7,183 bases of DNA from Gemmatimonadota bacterium. GTDB taxonomy: Bacteria > Latescibacterota > UBA2968 > UBA8231. The first letter of the stretch is position 1. Each line of letters starts with the position of its first letter. Shown piece by piece: positions 1 through 5,291 of the stretch. Location of the stretch: contig JAPPEF010000207.1 in NCBI GenBank assembly GCA_028875335.1, positions 1 to 7,183 on the forward strand, written 5' to 3'. Under the pieces are notes generated by a model, which saw only the letters and a list, made by a program, of their open reading frames with translations, was not told the origin of the DNA and searched no databases. Position numbers and translations under genes: made by a program.

Positions 1-281
1 TTCCACATGGCGTTTTCAATGCACCAGAGCGCGTATTTGTTGACCTGCTCGATGTCTCGCAACTGTTGGCGCGAGCGCTTGGGGCGATCTACGACGACTA
101 GCGCTGGCATGGGTTGGACGGCTGCTGCGCTCGTAGCTGTGGTGTCGGCGGCTGGGGCGTACTCGTAGCCGAAGGGTTCGCCCACTGGCGGCCTACGCAC
201 CAGCTCTAGACAGCCGTGCAGACACAGTGTTCCCAAGCCAAAGGCCACGAGGCGCAGAGTATTTTTTACGGAGCTATTCAC
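1..281 (-). CDS. Putative lipoprotein, N-terminal part (gene runs off the window)
   Basis: This reading frame stays open from a GTG at 279-281 to base 1, giving 93 codons before it is cut. The first 24 residues look like a lipoprotein signal: a short polar start with one Lys and one Arg, a hydrophobic stretch (LVAFGLGTLCL), then LHGC, with Cys24 as the likely lipidated residue. His at -2 of the lipobox is unusual. A Pro/Ala/Thr-rich linker follows (about residues 30-62), then a basic and probably helical segment ending in NKYALWCIENAMW. That segment resembles the first helix of a TPR-like repeat, but too little is present to be sure. An in-frame TTG lies at 285-287, so the start is uncertain; there is no strong Shine-Dalgarno, and no ATG is used. 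The gene diverges from the Omp85 gene at 638. Function is unknown; an envelope role is inferred. Confidence 0.6.
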   Translation of the reverse strand, partial: MNSSVKNTLRLVAFGLGTLCLHGCLELVRRPPVGEPFGYEYAPAADTTATSAAAVQPMPALVVVDRPKRSRQQLRDIEQVNKYALWCIENAMW

Positions 282-301
282 GCGCAATTTTTCTAGGCGC
301 G
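281..301 (-). promoter_or_regulatory. Small inverted repeat at the lipoprotein start codon
   Basis: CGCGC (281-285) and GCGCG (297-301) can pair around an 11-base AT-rich loop. In the leftward mRNA the downstream arm includes the first G of the GTG start, so the hairpin would partly cover the initiation site. The stem is only 5 bp. It may be chance in GC-rich DNA. Confidence 0.2.
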
Positions 302-322
302 AGGTTGCTATCGCCTTGCGCC

Positions 323-330
323 ATTATAAT
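323..330 (-). promoter_or_regulatory. Candidate -10 box (TATAAT) for the leftward lipoprotein gene
   Basis: The octamer ATTATAAT is its own reverse complement, so a perfect TATAAT can be read on either strand (323-328 on minus, 325-330 on plus). On the minus strand it lies about 41 bases upstream of the GTG start, a reasonable leader length. No good -35 hexamer is seen at 16-18 bases; the best there is TTTCTG, which is weak. The minus strand also has TG two bases before the hexamer rather than one, so it is not a classical extended -10. Confidence 0.35.
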
Positions 331-381
331 CAGGAATATAACAAACAGAAACACTTTGAACTATTTTCCGCACTTCTGCCT

Positions 382-453
382 CTACGAGCCATCTGTTCCC
401 ATCCGGCGACGAGCTGGTTCGGTGCCGCATAAGAGCAAGTAAAAAGGCGCGTT
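382..453 (-). pseudogene. Possible decayed fragment of a GT87-like glycosyltransferase C-terminus
   Basis: Read on the minus strand, these 24 codons align without gaps to the last 24 codons of the glycosyltransferase gene at 2449-2520, and both stretches end in TAG. The strongest block is 20 bases (433-452 against 2500-2519) with one mismatch, encoding APFYLL in both. At protein level NAPFYLLLCGT...RRRMG lines up with YAPFYLLLGIT...RRLMG, about 12 of the first 20 positions identical. Similarity is not visible further upstream in this frame, and there is no start codon or SD, so this cannot be a working gene. It could be the remnant of a lost paralogue or a partial duplication. Outside the 20-base core the match is modest, so chance cannot be excluded for the rest. 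Confidence 0.35.
433..452 (+). repeat. Dispersed 20-bp repeat, copy 1 (intergenic)
   Basis: GAGCAAGTAAAAAGG followed by CGCGT. It matches 2500-2519 at 19 of 20 bases in the same orientation. A second short match, 420-430 against 2459-2469 (10 of 11 bases), lies on the same side of the core in both places but at different spacing (12 versus 40 bases from its GGTGCC to the core), as if bases were lost from one copy. Confidence 0.6.
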
Positions 454-637
454 ACGGCAGAGCTTGGTTATAGAGAGACATCGCAAGGGGGCGATTCGTT
501 CCTTTTATTTCTGTCCGCTGGTGGTCCAACGCAAGTGGCGCGGATTGGTAGCATCCTATCTGCGGATTAACCATACTTAATGTGGGCAATGCGGACGGCT
601 ACATAGCGCATAAAACTACTTTAGTGAGAGGTGGTCT

Positions 638-1738
638 ATGCTGAATCGGGTCCTTATTGCGGCGGCCTTGGCGTTCGCGTGGGCGTGTCCGAGCGGTGCC
701 CGGCCGGTCCACGAGACTGTCGGCTGGCGCCCGACCGCAGTGCCGCTGCTGAATTTCAGCGCGGACGACGGTACTGGATACGGACTGCGGGCCAATCTCT
801 TCGAATACGACGGCCAGAGCGTACCCTATCGCCGCAAATACAGCGCCCAAGTATTTATCACAACCAAGGGCAAGTGGGTACACCGCGTGCTCGTCGATAC
901 GCCCGAATTCCGGCCCGGCCGGCGGCTCGAGGTCGAACTGGTCTATGAGAAGGAGGATTTTGCCAATTACTACGGTGGCCTCAGCGACGAGGATATCGCC
1001 GGGTATTCGCGGGACCAGAAGACGTTCCGGCACGCCTTCCCGGAGTTCAAGGTAAAGTGGATCCGGACCCTGCGTTTCCCCTGGCGCCTGCGCATTGGGG
1101 GGCGTTTGAGCCACAACGATATCGATCCGAACGCCGCCGATGGCATTCTCTCCGCGCTCGACCCCCTTGGCGCGGACGGGGGCGCATTCGCCCAGTTCGT
1201 CGGCTCGCTGCGCTACGACACGCGCGACAACTACAACAACGCGACCTCGGGCGTGCTGGAGGAGTTGCTGGTGGACTTCGGGGTTGGCGGCGGCGGAGAT
1301 TACCGCGGGGCGACGCTTAGTTTCGACCACCGGCACTTCCACACCTTGGGGGGCGGGTTGGTGGCCGCCAACCGTCTGCGCGTCAACTGGACCTTTGGTG
1401 ACCTGCCTTTCTACGAGGAACTGGACATGGGGGGCAGCGGCACGGTGCGCGGCTTGGCCAGTGCTAGGGATCGGGGCGAGGCGCGGATCGTGCTCAACGG
1501 CGAGTTGCGCTGGCGTGGATTGCCGGTATGGCGCCGGCAGCACCTGTATCTGGGACTAGTGGCCTTCGGCGACCTCGGGCAGATCTTCGCCCGCGACGCG
1601 CTGCCGACGAGAGATGGGTGGCGCCGCGGCAGCGGCATGGGGTTGCGTTGTCATTGGCAGAGCACGATCGTGCGGGCCGACTACGGCATCTCGGGCGGCC
1701 GCAGGGCGCTCTACATCACCTTTTCACAGGTTTTCTGA
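638..1738 (+). CDS. POTRA-less Omp85-superfamily outer-membrane beta-barrel protein
   Basis: This 366-residue protein has a Sec-type signal (hydrophobic residues 5-17, likely cleavage after about residue 21) followed directly by a beta-barrel domain of the BamA/TamA 'surface antigen' type. Visible hallmarks are a DTRDNYNNATSG strand-turn, the FDHRHFHTLGGG strand, FGDLPFYEELDMGG, and V270-R271-G272-L273, the position of the conserved VRGF/Y motif of loop 6. The chain ends in an aromatic-rich beta-signal (YITFSQVF). BamA and TamA carry POTRA domains before the barrel; here there is no room for one, so the roughly 345 mature residues are barrel only. The start is supported by GAGAGG at 626-631, 6 bases upstream. 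A 15-bp gap to the next gene suggests one transcript. The family covers protein insertion or translocation across the outer membrane; the substrate is unknown. Family call firm, role inferred. Confidence 0.85.
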   Translation: MLNRVLIAAALAFAWACPSGARPVHETVGWRPTAVPLLNFSADDGTGYGLRANLFEYDGQSVPYRRKYSAQVFITTKGKWVHRVLVDTPEFRPGRRLEVELVYEKEDFANYYGGLSDEDIAGYSRDQKTFRHAFPEFKVKWIRTLRFPWRLRIGGRLSHNDIDPNAADGILSALDPLGADGGAFAQFVGSLRYDTRDNYNNATSGVLEELLVDFGVGGGGDYRGATLSFDHRHFHTLGGGLVAANRLRVNWTFGDLPFYEELDMGGSGTVRGLASARDRGEARIVLNGELRWRGLPVWRRQHLYLGLVAFGDLGQIFARDALPTRDGWRRGSGMGLRCHWQSTIVRADYGISGGRRALYITFSQVF

Positions 1739-1753
1739 GGATTTCGGGTCGGC

Positions 1754-2452
1754 ATGGAACTGTTTTCGGCGCGCCACCTGTTCTGGATCGGGGTGGCCGC
1801 GCTTTTCGCGGCGGGCTGCGCCAATATGAGACGGTGGCCGTCGGCAGGGCGGGCCCATGCGGCCTTCCGGGTCGCGCTGTTCGCCTTGGTGCTGATCAAC
1901 GAACTTGGCTGGTTCGCCTATCGGCACTTCGCGGTTGGCATCCCCATCGTCGACAACCTGCCCCTGCACCTGTGCGACCTGTCGGTATTCATCCTGTTCG
2001 CCGGGCTGGCAACAGGTAGGAGGTTGTGGTCCGAGCTGGCGTATTACGCGGGGGTGGTCGGCGCTCTGCTGGCGGTGTGTTTTCCGGCGATCTCGGAGAC
2101 CGGGTCAATCCGCCCCATCGCCGAGATTCGCTATTTCCTGACCCATGTCGCCTTGGTCGGCGCGGGGTTCTATTTCACATTTGGGTGCCGCTACTGCCCG
2201 CCGGCGCGGGCGATCCTGCGCAGCTATATCGCCATCCACTTCTACGCCTTGGCCATTACCCCGCTCAACCTCTATCTCGGGACTAATTACTTTTTTACGC
2301 TCTCGGCACCGAAACAGCTCACCTTTATCCACGCCTATCCGCACTGGCTCTTCCTAGTGGCCGTCTCCGCCATCTTTCTCACCGTTTTCGCTCTAATGCA
2401 CCTGCCCTTCGCGTACCCGAGGCGGGACGGGGATCGCGCGTCTGCTGGCTAA
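1754..2452 (+). CDS. YwaF/TMEM164-like integral membrane protein (TIGR02206-type)
   Basis: This 232-residue protein is nearly all membrane, with about six or seven hydrophobic segments (roughly residues 8-24, 37-56, 68-86, 95-113, 128-146, 155-175 and 197-217). It carries signature motifs of the bacterial YwaF family: an MELFSARHLFW start, LPLHLCDLS (His72, Cys74, Asp75), RYFLTHVAL (His131) and TNYFF followed by a Pro-rich loop. The eukaryotic relative TMEM164 has been reported as an acyltransferase using a conserved Cys. By analogy Cys74 and His131 are candidate catalytic residues, but this has not been shown for the bacterial family as far as I know. The N-terminal match to the family supports the ATG; the SD is weak (GAGG about 12 bases upstream), so coupling to the barrel gene is likely. 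The stop codon overlaps the end of the convergent glycosyltransferase gene. Confidence 0.75.
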   Translation: MELFSARHLFWIGVAALFAAGCANMRRWPSAGRAHAAFRVALFALVLINELGWFAYRHFAVGIPIVDNLPLHLCDLSVFILFAGLATGRRLWSELAYYAGVVGALLAVCFPAISETGSIRPIAEIRYFLTHVALVGAGFYFTFGCRYCPPARAILRSYIAIHFYALAITPLNLYLGTNYFFTLSAPKQLTFIHAYPHWLFLVAVSAIFLTVFALMHLPFAYPRRDGDRASAG

Positions 2453-3753
2453 TCGTCGCGGTGCCCCATGAGGCGTCTGTAGCAGGCCGTGATGCCGAGG
2501 AGCAAGTAAAAAGGTGCGTATTGCGCCCACAAAACCCACGGCTTTTCGCGCCACACGCCTTCGCTGCTATAGCCGATCTGCACCTCGTAAGCGAGGAAGA
2601 TCAAGCCGCTGAGGAGCATCCAAGCGGGACTGGGGAAAAAGGCGAGGAACGGGAGGACCCAAAGCAGGTACCAGGGATGCACAGTCGGCGAGAGCAAGAC
2701 GTAAGCACCGAGGGTTGCAAAGGCGGCTCGGTAGGGGTCGCGGTAGCGGATTTGGACGCCGAGGGCTACGAGTGCGAAAAGAGCGGTGCAGAGCCAGCGA
2801 GCGTGTGCGTAGGCGTGGTCGTCCCACGACTGTAAGACAAAGTGAAAGAGCGAGTAGGCCGCCGCGTTGAAGTGCCAGTGTTGTACGTAGGTCACGAGGC
2901 CGGTCGCGAGTTTTTCCCCGGCGTCGGCAAAGGGCCAAAAGGCCAACAGCCCCAGTATTGGAAACAGAAGCAGCGCACTCCGCTGGCGGAAGTCGAACCA
3001 ATCGGTGCGAGGGCGACGCCAGAAAGTGGGTACCAGTGCGAGGGGTACCAGTTTGACGAGAAAGGCCCCGGCGAGGCCGCAGATGGCTGCGGCCCATCGT
3101 TGACTGTGGAGTGTGTACAGGGCTGCGAAGAGGAGCAGCACACCTAGCGCGTCGATATGGCCGCTGCCGGCGACTTCTATTAAGGGCAGGGGATTCCAGG
3201 CGTAGAGCAGGACGCGCCGCGGGTCTTGGCCGCGGCGGACGAGGCTGTATGCCAACAGTAGGCAGAGGCCCCAATCGCAGAGCAGCAGGGCCAATTTGAA
3301 CGCGGCTGGAGTCGCGCTTAGCATGCAAATCGCGCGAAAGAAAAGCTGCGCCAGTGGCGGATAGATCGTGGGAATGTCAGCGTGGTTGATGCTGTGGTAG
3401 AGCGCGTCGCGCAGGTGCGCCACCTGCGGAGCCGAGGGCGCATAGAGGTACGGGTTGATGCCGGCTAGCTGGACGTGGCCGTCCCAGACGTAGCGAAAAA
3501 TGTCGTCCGAGAGCGTCGCCGGGCTCCACCACAGCGTCAGGCGGAAGACGAGGGCGGCCCCGAGAATCAGGTGCGGTCGTTCGGGAGGTACATCTCGCCG
3601 CAGGACGAGATACGCCGCGAGTGCGTAGCAGAGAAAAGCGGGAAAAGCGCCGGCCCACATCTGCGGTATTTGGCGTTGGAGATCGCCGAGAGAGACCAAG
3701 TAGCAGCAACAGGCCTCTATGACACCGGCCAAAAGAAGTAGGCGGAGTTGCAC
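2449..3753 (-). CDS. GT87-like polytopic membrane glycosyltransferase (GT-C fold)
   Basis: This 434-residue protein has many membrane helices, about ten, spread along its length. The key motif is SDDIFRYVWDGHVQLAG (Asp83-Asp84), an acidic pair in the first large periplasmic loop followed by NPYLYAP, typical of polyprenyl-phosphate-mannose-type GT-C enzymes (GT87 and the MptA/MptB-like mannosyltransferases). Further family features are IPTIYPPLAQLFF, YAWNPLPLIEVAGSGH and SPTVHPWYLLWVLPF. Such enzymes move a sugar from a lipid-linked donor to a glycan or lipid on the outer side of the inner membrane; donor and acceptor cannot be read here. Translation starts at a GTG (3751-3753) directly after the TAG of the NlpC gene with no clear SD of its own, so it is probably translationally coupled. 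Its 3' end overlaps the convergent gene by 4 bp and has a near-copy at 382-453. Confidence 0.75.
   Translation of the reverse strand: MQLRLLLLAGVIEACCCYLVSLGDLQRQIPQMWAGAFPAFLCYALAAYLVLRRDVPPERPHLILGAALVFRLTLWWSPATLSDDIFRYVWDGHVQLAGINPYLYAPSAPQVAHLRDALYHSINHADIPTIYPPLAQLFFRAICMLSATPAAFKLALLLCDWGLCLLLAYSLVRRGQDPRRVLLYAWNPLPLIEVAGSGHIDALGVLLLFAALYTLHSQRWAAAICGLAGAFLVKLVPLALVPTFWRRPRTDWFDFRQRSALLLFPILGLLAFWPFADAGEKLATGLVTYVQHWHFNAAAYSLFHFVLQSWDDHAYAHARWLCTALFALVALGVQIRYRDPYRAAFATLGAYVLLSPTVHPWYLLWVLPFLAFFPSPAWMLLSGLIFLAYEVQIGYSSEGVWREKPWVLWAQYAPFYLLLGITACYRRLMGHRDD
2500..2519 (+). repeat. Dispersed 20-bp repeat, copy 2 (inside glycosyltransferase 3' end)
   Basis: This is the second copy of the 20-base element, differing from 433-452 at one position (T2515 against C448). 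Here it is coding on the minus strand and specifies part of the YAPFYLL segment in the last membrane helix of the glycosyltransferase. This is therefore the likely source copy, and the intergenic copy the derivative. Confidence 0.6.
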
Positions 3754-4263
3754 CTATCGCTCGACGCGCCGAGCGCCGACATAGCGGATGCGGAAATAAG
3801 GGTGGTCGAGCGAGGTAATGGTCGCGCCGGTGCTCACGCCCACATGGGCAAAGCGCTTCTTGCCGAGGTAAATCCCAACGTGGGAGACGCCCTGCCCTGA
3901 GAAGGTATTCTTAAAAAAAACCAGATCTCCTGGTTTGAGGTCTTGCCGTTGGTTGATGGTGCGGCCGACGCGGTATATCTGCTTGGAGGTTAGAGGCAAT
4001 TCGATGCCATAAGTCTGGCGGAAAATAGTGCGCACAAAGGCCGAGCAGTCCATGCCAGCGCGGGTGTTGCCGCCCCACTTGTAGGGTACGCCGAGATACC
4101 CTTCGACGACGCGCGCGAGGCGGCTGGGGCTGGCGCGGCGACGCTTTTCAAGTTCGCGCGCCACGCTGCTCTGATCCTTGGAGTCGGCAGTGTAACGCGG
4201 GGCCGAGCGGATTGAGCAGCTACAGGTGGCCAGCAGGCACAAGAGGATAAGGAGATGCAACAT
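3754..4263 (-). CDS. Exported NlpC/P60 family cysteine peptidase (peptidoglycan hydrolase)
   Basis: This 169-residue protein starts with a hydrophobic signal (MLHLLILLCLLATCSC). Cys14 or Cys16 could be lipidated, but the residues before them do not fit the lipobox consensus well, so a lipoprotein call is tentative. A basic linker (about 34-48) leads into an NlpC/P60 domain: the GVPYKWGG entry motif (58-65), catalytic Cys73 in MDCSAF, KPGDLVFF (110-117), His128 in SHVGIYLG and His140 in FAHVGVSTG. The Cys-His-His triad is complete. The family cleaves bonds in peptidoglycan stem peptides, often D-Glu to diamino acid, so the protein would act in the periplasm. At 169 residues it is a minimal form without SH3 or LysM cell-wall-binding modules. 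It starts 10 bp after the dehydrogenase stop, with AGGG about 5 bases upstream of the ATG. Confidence 0.9.
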   Translation of the reverse strand: MLHLLILLCLLATCSCSIRSAPRYTADSKDQSSVARELEKRRRASPSRLARVVEGYLGVPYKWGGNTRAGMDCSAFVRTIFRQTYGIELPLTSKQIYRVGRTINQRQDLKPGDLVFFKNTFSGQGVSHVGIYLGKKRFAHVGVSTGATITSLDHPYFRIRYVGARRVER

Positions 4264-4273
4264 TGGCGCCCTG

Positions 4274-5128
4274 TTATCGCGGGTAGGAGAAAAACCCCCG
4301 ACCCGTCTTGCGGCCCAACGCGCCCTGCGCGACCATCTCGCGCAGCAGGGGACAGGGGCGATATTTGGAGTTGTCTAAACGCTGGGCAAACGATTCGAGG
4401 ATATCTAAGGTCACGTCAAGTCCGACGTAGTCGGCCAAAGCCAGCGGCCCTATGGGATGGCTCGCTCCCAGCACCATCACCCGGTCAATGTCTTCGGCGC
4501 TGGCCACGCCTTCGGCGAGGGCGTAGATGGCCTCATTGATCATGGGAAAGAGGATGCGGTTGACCGCAAAACCGGGACTGTTGGCGACCGCGACGGGAGT
4601 CTTGTCTAGGTCTTGGGCCAAGGCCATGACCGCGGCAAAGGTCTGGTCCGAGGTCTCGGTTGCACGCACTATTTCAACTAGGGGCATGGTCGGGGGCGGG
4701 TTGAAGAAGTGCATGCCAATTACCTTGTCCGGCCGACCGGACTCAGCGGCCAGAGCGTCGATATCCAAGCCGGAGGTGTTGCTGGCGAGAATGGCCTTTG
4801 GCCCGGCAAATTGTCCGAGTTGGGCAAAGACCGCGAGCTTGAGGTCTAGGTGTTCGGGTACGGCTTCGACGACCATGTCGGCGGTGTCGATGTCGGAGAG
4901 CTGGTCGATACCCTGTAGCGCAGCGATGGCCGCTTCGCTGGCGGCCAGCTCTAGCCGACCTTTGACAGCTTGTTGGCGCAGGCGTGCGGCGATGGAGGCG
5001 AGGCCCTGTTCGCGGGCGCAGAAATCTGCGTCGTAGAGCAGGACTTCCCTGCTGGCTTGGGCCAAAACTTGGGCAATGCCGCGCCCCATAGTGCCGGCCC
5101 CAATGACGGCAATGCGTTTGAGATTCAT
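4274..5128 (-). CDS. hbd: 3-hydroxyacyl-CoA (3-hydroxybutyryl-CoA) dehydrogenase
   Basis: This 284-residue protein has the usual length for the family. An N-terminal Rossmann fold carries GAGTMGRG (10-17) and an acidic Asp33 after beta-2, pointing to NAD rather than NADP. The catalytic set is present with the family's spacing: Ser119 (NTSG), His140 (GMHFFN), Glu152 (LVEIV) and Asn190 (NSPGFAVNR). The C-terminal domain has SHPIGPLALADYVGLD and ends in GALGRKTGRGFFSYPR, typical of 3-hydroxybutyryl-CoA dehydrogenases. The reaction is NAD-dependent interconversion of (S)-3-hydroxyacyl-CoA and 3-oxoacyl-CoA in the cytoplasm. The segment after the catalytic His reads NPPPTMPLVE, where NPVPVMKLVE is usual; this partly recalls the sugar-acid dehydrogenase (lambda-crystallin/L-gulonate) branch. 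No thiolase or crotonase gene is in view. It is first in a minus-strand unit, with a weak purine-rich SD (GAAAGA) upstream of the ATG. Confidence 0.88.
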   Translation of the reverse strand: MNLKRIAVIGAGTMGRGIAQVLAQASREVLLYDADFCAREQGLASIAARLRQQAVKGRLELAASEAAIAALQGIDQLSDIDTADMVVEAVPEHLDLKLAVFAQLGQFAGPKAILASNTSGLDIDALAAESGRPDKVIGMHFFNPPPTMPLVEIVRATETSDQTFAAVMALAQDLDKTPVAVANSPGFAVNRILFPMINEAIYALAEGVASAEDIDRVMVLGASHPIGPLALADYVGLDVTLDILESFAQRLDNSKYRPCPLLREMVAQGALGRKTGRGFFSYPR

Positions 5129-5291
5129 ATCGTCTTTCAGAGGTGGGTTTTAACCCAGCGTACCATGTTACCCCGTAATCGCAAGAGGTTATTAACTAGC
5201 GGCTCACTAACTAAATATATTGCTAGAGCCAAGAGATCGCCTAGATTGATTGCCTCTCCGCTAGGGAGAAAATAAAATCAGAGGAGAATTA
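5129..5291. promoter_or_regulatory. Divergent promoter region between dehydrogenase and dehydratase genes
   Basis: This 163-bp AT-rich stretch lies between outward-facing genes. The best rightward sigma-70-like candidate is TTAACT (5192-5197), an 18-base gap, then TATATT (5216-5221), giving 4/6 and 5/6 matches and a leader of about 65 bases. A second candidate is TTGCTA (5220-5225), 16 bases, TAGATT (5242-5247), 4/6 and 4/6. Possible operators are the inverted repeat TGGGTT-TT-AACCCA (5144-5157), just upstream of the dehydrogenase start, and the small palindrome GTTATTAAC (5188-5196). No leftward promoter stands out. No regulator gene is in the window. Confidence 0.4.
5253..5287 (+). promoter_or_regulatory. 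Dehydratase leader with strong RBS and alternative pairing
   Basis: The dehydratase RBS is strong: AGAGGAGA at 5280-5287, with GGAG ending 5 bases before the ATG. Upstream, CCTCTCC (5253-5259) can pair in two exclusive ways. TCTCC pairs with GGAGA at 5265-5269 (5-base loop), leaving the RBS free. Alternatively CCTCT pairs with AGAGG (5280-5284), or TCTCC with GGAGA (5283-5287), covering the RBS. All stems are only 5 bp, so the switch is a suggestion; the RBS itself is firm. Confidence 0.35.

Larger units (their letters stand above)
282..637. other. Divergent intergenic region, 356 bp
   Basis: This region separates the leftward lipoprotein gene from the rightward Omp85 gene. It is more AT-rich than its surroundings around 320-360. 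It contains the palindromic TATAAT box, a fragment similar to the 3' end of the glycosyltransferase gene (382-453), and two copies of GCGGATT (540-546 and 562-568) spaced 22 bases apart, close to two helical turns. No convincing sigma-70 promoter was found for the rightward gene: TTGGTA at 545-550 has no matching -10 at normal spacing. No tRNA-like fold or terminator was recognised. Confidence 0.6.

Noticed and set aside
227..442. 71-residue plus-strand reading frame in the intergenic region
   Set aside because: It starts at a GTG without SD, overlaps the lipoprotein start antisense, and its Arg/Ser-rich product has no recognisable feature.
638..720. Omp85 protein as a lipoprotein because of Cys in the signal (AWAC)
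   Set aside because: The residues before the Cys do not match a lipobox, and a normal signal peptidase site after the PSGA stretch fits a barrel better.
599..1543. Long 314-residue reading frame antisense to the Omp85 gene
   Set aside because: It is a shadow of codon bias in GC-rich DNA. The protein has no recognisable motif, while the opposite strand encodes a clear barrel with signal peptide, SD and beta-signal.
2567..3328. 253-residue minus-strand frame inside the glycosyltransferase gene
   Set aside because: It is an alternative frame of the same strand with an Arg/Pro/Leu-rich product, typical of a shifted GC-rich coding sequence.
5144..5157. TGGGTTTTAACCCA as an intrinsic terminator
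   Set aside because: The 2-base spacer is too short for a good hairpin, no U-tract follows on either strand, and it lies upstream of both genes. An operator is the better reading.
5196..5264. Cluster of four CTAG tetranucleotides in the divergent region
   Set aside because: CTAG is also found at many other places in this window, including coding regions, so it is not specially enriched as a signal here.
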